Source: Micromonospora acroterricola (GTDB lineage: Bacteria; Actinomycetota; Actinomycetes; Mycobacteriales; Micromonosporaceae). Taken from it: a stretch of DNA of 56,216 nucleotides. The translations under genes were made by a program, and so were the position numbers. The notes below the pieces were generated by a model that saw only the letters and a list, made by a program, of their open reading frames with translations, ran no database searches and was not told where the DNA came from. The DNA lies in NCBI RefSeq assembly GCF_003172955.1, contig NZ_QGKR01000158.1, positions 1-56,216 of the forward strand, given 5' to 3'. Positions 52,523 through 56,216 of the stretch are shown here, piece by piece. The first letter of the stretch is position 1. Each line of letters opens with the position of its first letter.

Positions 52523-52659
52523 CCTTCGCCTGATCGCCCGGAAACCGCGGGACGGCGGTGTGGCGCGCCCGGACATCGTTGACGTCGTCCAGAGGACGTG
52601 GTGTGCTCAGTGCGCGCCGTTAACGACAACGGCTTTCATTGCCAAAGCGAAGGAGAACC

Positions 52660-53052
52660 ATGTCGCTCACCGTCTCGCCCGCCCTGCTCGACGCCGCCGA
52701 ACGTGGCCCCGTCGATGACGACGCCTTCATCGCCTGCGTCCGCGACTCACTGCCGTACGCCTGGGCCACCGTCAGCCGGGTGGTCGCCGAACTGGAGTCC
52801 AGCGGGGCCGACCGCGCCGACAACCTCATCCCACCCCCGACCGACGCCGACCGGGGGCAACTGCTCCGGGCGCTGGCGAGCGACGCGATCCGGGCCGGCC
52901 TGGAGCGGCACTTCGGGGTTCGCCTGGCCTTCCAGAACTGCCACCGGGTGGCGGCCTTCCGCCCCGACACGGTGGACGGGCCGGCCTACCGCCGCTTCGT
53001 CTCACCGCGCGGTCAACTGCTCAACCAGTCGCCCGAGCTGCGCAACTGCTGA
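52660..53052 (+). CDS. SCO5389-family protein
   Basis: 130 aa. The sequence SLTVSPALLDAAERGPVDDDAFIACVRDSLPYAW, then RGQLLRALASDAIRAGLERHFGVRLAFQNCHRVAAF and the end RGQLLNQSPELRNC match an actinomycete-specific family I know as SCO5389 family. No function is established. The ATG at 52660 has AAGGAGAACC, an excellent ribosome binding site; an in-frame ATG 21 bases upstream has none. The gene is followed by a terminator. Confidence 0.88.
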   Translation: MSLTVSPALLDAAERGPVDDDAFIACVRDSLPYAWATVSRVVAELESSGADRADNLIPPPTDADRGQLLRALASDAIRAGLERHFGVRLAFQNCHRVAAFRPDTVDGPAYRRFVSPRGQLLNQSPELRNC

Positions 53053-53065
53053 ACCCCCGCGATGA

Positions 53066-53103
53066 GCCCGCCCCATCCGCGGCCGTGCCCGGGTGGGGCG
53101 GGC
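53066..53103 (+). terminator. Terminator of the SCO5389-family gene
   Basis: A 13-bp stem (53066-53078 with 53091-53103) with one T-G wobble and a 12-base loop lies just after the stop codon. Confidence 0.75.
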
Positions 53104-53253
53104 CCACGGTCTGGGCGACCACAGGGAGAGTGCCATCGACGCGGCCGCGGGCCTCGGAGGCGGTCGCCGCAGATCGCACCTGCGGCCCCGAAGAGCGCTT
53201 CGAGTACGTAGAAGCTGGCCTCTCGGTCCTTTCGCGCTGGCAGATGCGGCCGC

Positions 53254-53259
53254 TAGGGT
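53254..53259 (+). promoter_or_regulatory. -10 box TAGGGT of the mod operon
   Basis: TAGGGT ends 6 bases before GTG 53266. This appears to be the only promoter for the overlapping regulator-modABC genes. Confidence 0.55.
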
Positions 53260-53265
53260 GAGCCG

Positions 53266-53691
53266 GTGACGATGTTCCGGATCGGTGAGGCGGCCGACCT
53301 GCTCGGCGTCAGCGCCGACACGATGCGCCGCTGGGTGGACGCCGGGCGGCTGGCCGCCGGGCGGGACGAGCACGGCCACCGGGTCATCGACGGCGTCGAC
53401 CTGGCCGGCTTCGCGCGCGCCCAGGCCGCCGACCCGGACGCGGGCGCCGAGCGCTCCTCCGCCCGCAACCGGCTGCGCGGCATCGTCGTCGACGTGCGCA
53501 AGGACACGGTGATGGCGCAGGTCGACATCCAGGCGGGCCCGTTCCGGGTCGTGTCGCTGATGAGCCGGGAAGCGGTCGACGAGCTCGGCCTGCGGGTCGG
53601 CTCGGTGGCCGTCGCGGTGATCAAATCGACCACGGTGGTGGTGGAACGCGCCGCACCCGCCACCCCGTCGAGGGCGAGGGCCGGCGGATGA
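53266..53691 (+). CDS. HTH (MerR/excisionase-type) plus molybdate-binding TOBE domain protein
   Basis: 141 aa. Residues 3-50 are a small excisionase/MerR-type helix-turn-helix (FRIGEAADLLGVSADTMRRWVDAGRL); residues about 67-130 are a TOBE/Mop domain (RNRLRGIVVDVRKDTVMAQVDIQ...LMSREAVDELGLRVGSVAVAVIKSTTVVVER) that binds oxyanions such as molybdate. This matches the actinobacterial stand-in for ModE that precedes modABC. It would sense molybdate and control the operon. The final bases overlap the modA start (ATGA). GTG start supported by TAGGGT 6 bases upstream. Confidence 0.88.
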   Translation: MTMFRIGEAADLLGVSADTMRRWVDAGRLAAGRDEHGHRVIDGVDLAGFARAQAADPDAGAERSSARNRLRGIVVDVRKDTVMAQVDIQAGPFRVVSLMSREAVDELGLRVGSVAVAVIKSTTVVVERAAPATPSRARAGG

Positions 53692-54482
53692 ACGGGCGAG
53701 GGCCGCGTACGACGGCTGCCGCGCTGGTGGTGGTGGCCGCACTGGCGGCGGCCGGCTGCGGCGGGGGCGACGACCCGGCGACGGGCGGCGGCGCGGACGG
53801 CCGGGTCACCGGCACGGTGACGGTCTTCGCCGCCGCCTCGCTGACCGAGTCGTTCACCCGCATCGGGCGGGACTTCGAGGCCGCGAACCCGGGCAGCACC
53901 GTCACCCTCAACCTGGCGGGCAGCTCCGCCCTGGCCAACCAGATCAACCAGGGCGCGCCGGCGGACGTGTTCGCCTCGGCCGCCCCCCGCAACATGACCA
54001 CGGTGACCGAGGCCGGCAACGCCGACGGCATGCCGAGCATCTTCGCCCGCAACCAGCTGGTGATCGCGGTGCCCCGGGGCAACCCGAAGGGCGTGACCGG
54101 GCTGGCCGACCTGACGCGGCCGGGCGCGAAGGTGGCGCTCTGCGCCGACCAGGTGCCCTGTGGCGCGGCCGCCCGCACCGCCCTGGACGCCGCCGGCGTC
54201 GCGCTGACGCCGGTCACCCTGGAGCAGGACGTGAAGGGCGCCCTGGCCAAGGTGAAGCTCGGCGAGGTCGACGCGGCCCTGGTCTACCGCACCGACGCCC
54301 GCGCGGCGGCGGCCGACGTGACCGGCGTCGAGTTTCCCGAGTCGGCGCGGGCGGTCAACGGCTACCCGATCGTCGCGCTCAAGGACGCCCCCAACCAGGC
54401 TGGCGCGCGGGCCTTCGTCGCGTACGTCCACTCGGCGCCGGCGCAGGCGGTCCTCGCCGAGGCGGGGTTCCAGGCGCCGTGA
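53688..54482 (+). CDS. modA: Molybdate ABC transporter, substrate-binding lipoprotein
   Basis: 264 aa. Lipobox AAAGCGGG (Cys23), then GTVTVFAAASLTESFTRIGRDFEAANPG, SSALANQINQGAPADVFASA and ALVYRTDARAAA, all typical of ModA. It binds molybdate or tungstate outside the membrane and delivers it to ModB. Start overlaps the upstream regulator (ATGA) and its end overlaps modB by 4 bases (GTGA). Confidence 0.95.
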   Translation: MNGRGPRTTAAALVVVAALAAAGCGGGDDPATGGGADGRVTGTVTVFAAASLTESFTRIGRDFEAANPGSTVTLNLAGSSALANQINQGAPADVFASAAPRNMTTVTEAGNADGMPSIFARNQLVIAVPRGNPKGVTGLADLTRPGAKVALCADQVPCGAAARTALDAAGVALTPVTLEQDVKGALAKVKLGEVDAALVYRTDARAAAADVTGVEFPESARAVNGYPIVALKDAPNQAGARAFVAYVHSAPAQAVLAEAGFQAP

Positions 54483-55294
54483 GCCGGGCCCTCGACATCG
54501 CCGCGCCCCGGCGGCGCGGCCGGGTGCCGGCGGCGCTGCTGATCCCGGCCGGGCTGGGGCTGATCTTCCTCGTCCTGCCGCTGGCCGGGCTGGTCCTCCG
54601 GGCGCCGTGGACGACGCTGCCGCAGCGGCTCACCGAGCCGGGGGCGCTGACCGCGCTGCGGCTGTCGGTGCAGACCGCGACCCTCGCCACCGTGCTGTGC
54701 CTGCTGCTCGGGGTGCCGTTGGCGTGGCTGCTGGCCCGGGTGGAGTTCCCCGGCCGCCGACTCGTCCGCGCGCTGGTCACCGTGCCGCTGGTGCTGCCGC
54801 CGGTGGTCGGCGGGGTGGCGCTGTTGCTGGTCTTCGGCCGCCGTGGGCTGCTCGGCGGCTGGCTCGACGCCACGTTCGGCGTCACGCTGCCGTTCACCAC
54901 CGCGGGCGTCGTGCTGGCCGAGTCGTTCGTCGCCATGCCGTTCCTGGTCATTGCCGTGGAGGGTGCGCTGCGCGCCGCCGACCACCGCTACGAGGAGGCC
55001 GCCGCGACGCTGGGCGCCGGCCGGTGGACCACGTTCACCCACGTCACGCTGCCGCTGGTGGCGCCGGGGCTGGCCGCCGGGGCGGTGCTCTGCTGGGCCC
55101 GGGCGCTCGGGGAGTTCGGTGCCACCATCACCTTCGCCGGCAACTATCCGGGCCGGACGCAGACCATGCCGCTCGCCGTCTACCTGGCGTTGGAGACCGA
55201 CCTGGAATCCGCGATCGTGCTCAGCCTGGTGCTGCTCGCCGTCTCGGTGGGCATCCTGGTCGCCCTGCGGGACCGCTGGATGGCCGGCCCGTGA
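54479..55294 (+). CDS. modB: Molybdate ABC transporter, permease
   Basis: 271 aa with five to six membrane helices. The permease EAA loop is visible as YEEAAATLGAGRWTTFTHVTLPLVAPGL and the ModB-typical RALGEFGATITFAGN follows. GTG start overlaps the modA stop and its stop overlaps the modC GTG, so the operon is tightly coupled. Confidence 0.95.
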   Translation: MSRALDIAAPRRRGRVPAALLIPAGLGLIFLVLPLAGLVLRAPWTTLPQRLTEPGALTALRLSVQTATLATVLCLLLGVPLAWLLARVEFPGRRLVRALVTVPLVLPPVVGGVALLLVFGRRGLLGGWLDATFGVTLPFTTAGVVLAESFVAMPFLVIAVEGALRAADHRYEEAAATLGAGRWTTFTHVTLPLVAPGLAAGAVLCWARALGEFGATITFAGNYPGRTQTMPLAVYLALETDLESAIVLSLVLLAVSVGILVALRDRWMAGP

Positions 55295-56216
55295 CCGCGT
55301 CGCTGCTCGACGCCCGGCTCGTCGTCGACCGGGGCGCCTTCCGGCTGGACGTGCCGCTGCGGGTCGCGCCGGGCGAGGTGGTCGCGCTGCTCGGGCCGAA
55401 CGGCGCCGGCAAGACCACTGCGCTGCGCGCCCTGGCGGGGCTGCACCCGCTCACCGCCGGGCACGTCAGCCTCGACGGCGTGGACCTGGACCGGCCGGCG
55501 AACGGAGGCTGGGTGCCCACCGAGCGGCGGCCGATCGGCGTGGTCTTCCAGGACTACCTGCTCTTTCCGCACCTGAGCGCGTTGGACAACGTGGCCTTCG
55601 GGCCGCGCCGGCACGGCGTCGACCGGCGGGCGGCGCGGGCCACGGCCCGGGGCTGGCTGGGCCGGGTGGGGCTGGCCGAGCACGCGCACCGCCGACCCCG
55701 GCAGCTCTCCGGCGGCCAGGCGCAGCGGGTGGCGCTGGCCCGCGCGCTGGCCGTCACGCCGTCGCTGTTGCTGCTGGACGAGCCGCTCGCCGCGCTGGAC
55801 GCCCGTACCCGGTTGGACACCCGCGCCGAGCTGTACCGCCACCTGTCCGCGCACCCGGGCGCGACGGTGCTCGTCACCCACGATCCGCTGGACGCGCTGG
55901 CGCTGGCCGACCGGCTGGTCATCGTGGAGGACGGCCGCGTGGTGCAGGAGGGCGACGGCCCGAGCGTGACAGCCCGCCCCCGCACCGACTACGTGGCCCG
56001 GCTGGTCGGGCTCAACCTCTACCGGGGGCGGGCCGACGGGCACGGGGTACGGGTCGCGCCGGAGCTGACCCTCACCGTCGCCGACCGGCTGGACGGCGAG
56101 GCGTTCGTGGCGTTCCGGCCGGCGGCGGTGGCCCTGCACCCGGCGCGACCGGAGGGCAGCCCGCGCAACACCTGGGCGGGCACGGTGGCCGGTGTGCAGC
56201 GGCACGGCGACAACGG
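55291..56216 (+). CDS. modC: Molybdate ABC transporter, ATP-binding protein (3' end outside window)
   Basis: 308 codons are visible, open to the window end. Walker A GPNGAGKTT (residues 35-43), Q-loop VFQDYLLFPHL, signature LSGGQAQRVALARAL, Walker B LLLLDEPLAALDARTR and switch VTHDPLDAL. After about residue 235 the TOBE/Mop-type accessory domain begins (LNLYRGRADGHGV, FVAFRPAAVALHP) and is cut by the window. It powers ModB. GTGA overlap with modB. Confidence 0.93.
   Translation, partial: MTASLLDARLVVDRGAFRLDVPLRVAPGEVVALLGPNGAGKTTALRALAGLHPLTAGHVSLDGVDLDRPANGGWVPTERRPIGVVFQDYLLFPHLSALDNVAFGPRRHGVDRRAARATARGWLGRVGLAEHAHRRPRQLSGGQAQRVALARALAVTPSLLLLDEPLAALDARTRLDTRAELYRHLSAHPGATVLVTHDPLDALALADRLVIVEDGRVVQEGDGPSVTARPRTDYVARLVGLNLYRGRADGHGVRVAPELTLTVADRLDGEAFVAFRPAAVALHPARPEGSPRNTWAGTVAGVQRHGDN

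Noticed and set aside
52523..52659. Possible tmRNA (ssrA) downstream of smpB
   Set aside because: The gap is only 137 bases and lacks tRNA-like ends or a resume tag; it leads directly into the next gene's ribosome binding site.

Overview
The window is very GC-rich (third codon positions almost always G or C), many genes start with GTG, and many starts have a -10 box placed for leaderless transcription. Gene content (Scy/FilP-type coiled coils, XRE/DUF397 pair, NucS, crotonyl-CoA carboxylase/reductase, isobutyryl-CoA mutase, a CebR-type box before a CBM2 protein) points to a filamentous actinomycete, most likely Micromonosporaceae. The genus is inference. No rRNA, tRNA, CRISPR array, transposase or phage gene was seen. 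The gene order around icmA, meaB, thiolase, epimerase and the coiled-coil pair resembles, from memory, the Streptomyces coelicolor SCO5385-SCO5420 region.

Layout. 1-3.2 kb: a truncated secreted CBM2 protein with a CebR-like operator, then a repeat-rich surface protein overlapping a class F-like sortase. 3.3-13 kb: giant NAD-glutamate dehydrogenase, a lipoprotein class B PBP, an arginase-family protein with an odd metal site and Pro-rich tail, and a CnoX-like protein. 13.2-20.1 kb: short-chain acyl-CoA genes (icmA, Gls24-like, meaB, thiolase, epimerase, ccr). 20.4-24 kb: two DivIVA-headed coiled-coil proteins. 24.1-35.8 kb: a small WPC-motif protein, XRE/DUF397 pair, AI-2E-type permease, hydrolases, a tandem 3-hydroxyacyl-CoA dehydrogenase, FHA protein, aldehyde dehydrogenase, methyltransferase, NucS and DUF4126. 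35.9-38.8 kb: a secreted lysozyme-like protein, 1.3 kb of gene-free repeat DNA, and an AbiEii-like nucleotidyltransferase pair. 38.9-46.4 kb: 5'-nucleotidase, a 57-aa small gene, GGR-family oxidoreductase, winged-helix protein, MFS pump, and an ABC exporter preceded by a 30-codon micro-ORF. 46.5-49.6 kb: a CRP-type histidine kinase coupled to a receiver/flavoprotein fusion. 49.8-56.2 kb: a large membrane protein with a serine-hydrolase elbow, smpB, an SCO5389-family protein and the mod operon, cut off inside modC.

How the genes work together. Thiolase, the tandem dehydrogenase and Ccr would carry acetyl-CoA through acetoacetyl-, 3-hydroxybutyryl- and crotonyl-CoA (crotonase not in the window) to ethylmalonyl-CoA or butyryl-CoA. 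The mutase, with the isobutyryl-CoA-mutase signature Phe80/Gln198, would link butyryl- and isobutyryl-CoA; MeaB protects such mutases and the epimerase handles 2-ethyl/methylmalonyl-CoA. The most interesting result is that all four promoter regions of these scattered genes share a 16-bp imperfect palindrome close to CTTAGCGATCGTTCAG. No regulator for it is in the window. A second strong signal is a ~195-bp non-coding element with a large hairpin present twice, at 37.3 and 44.2 kb.
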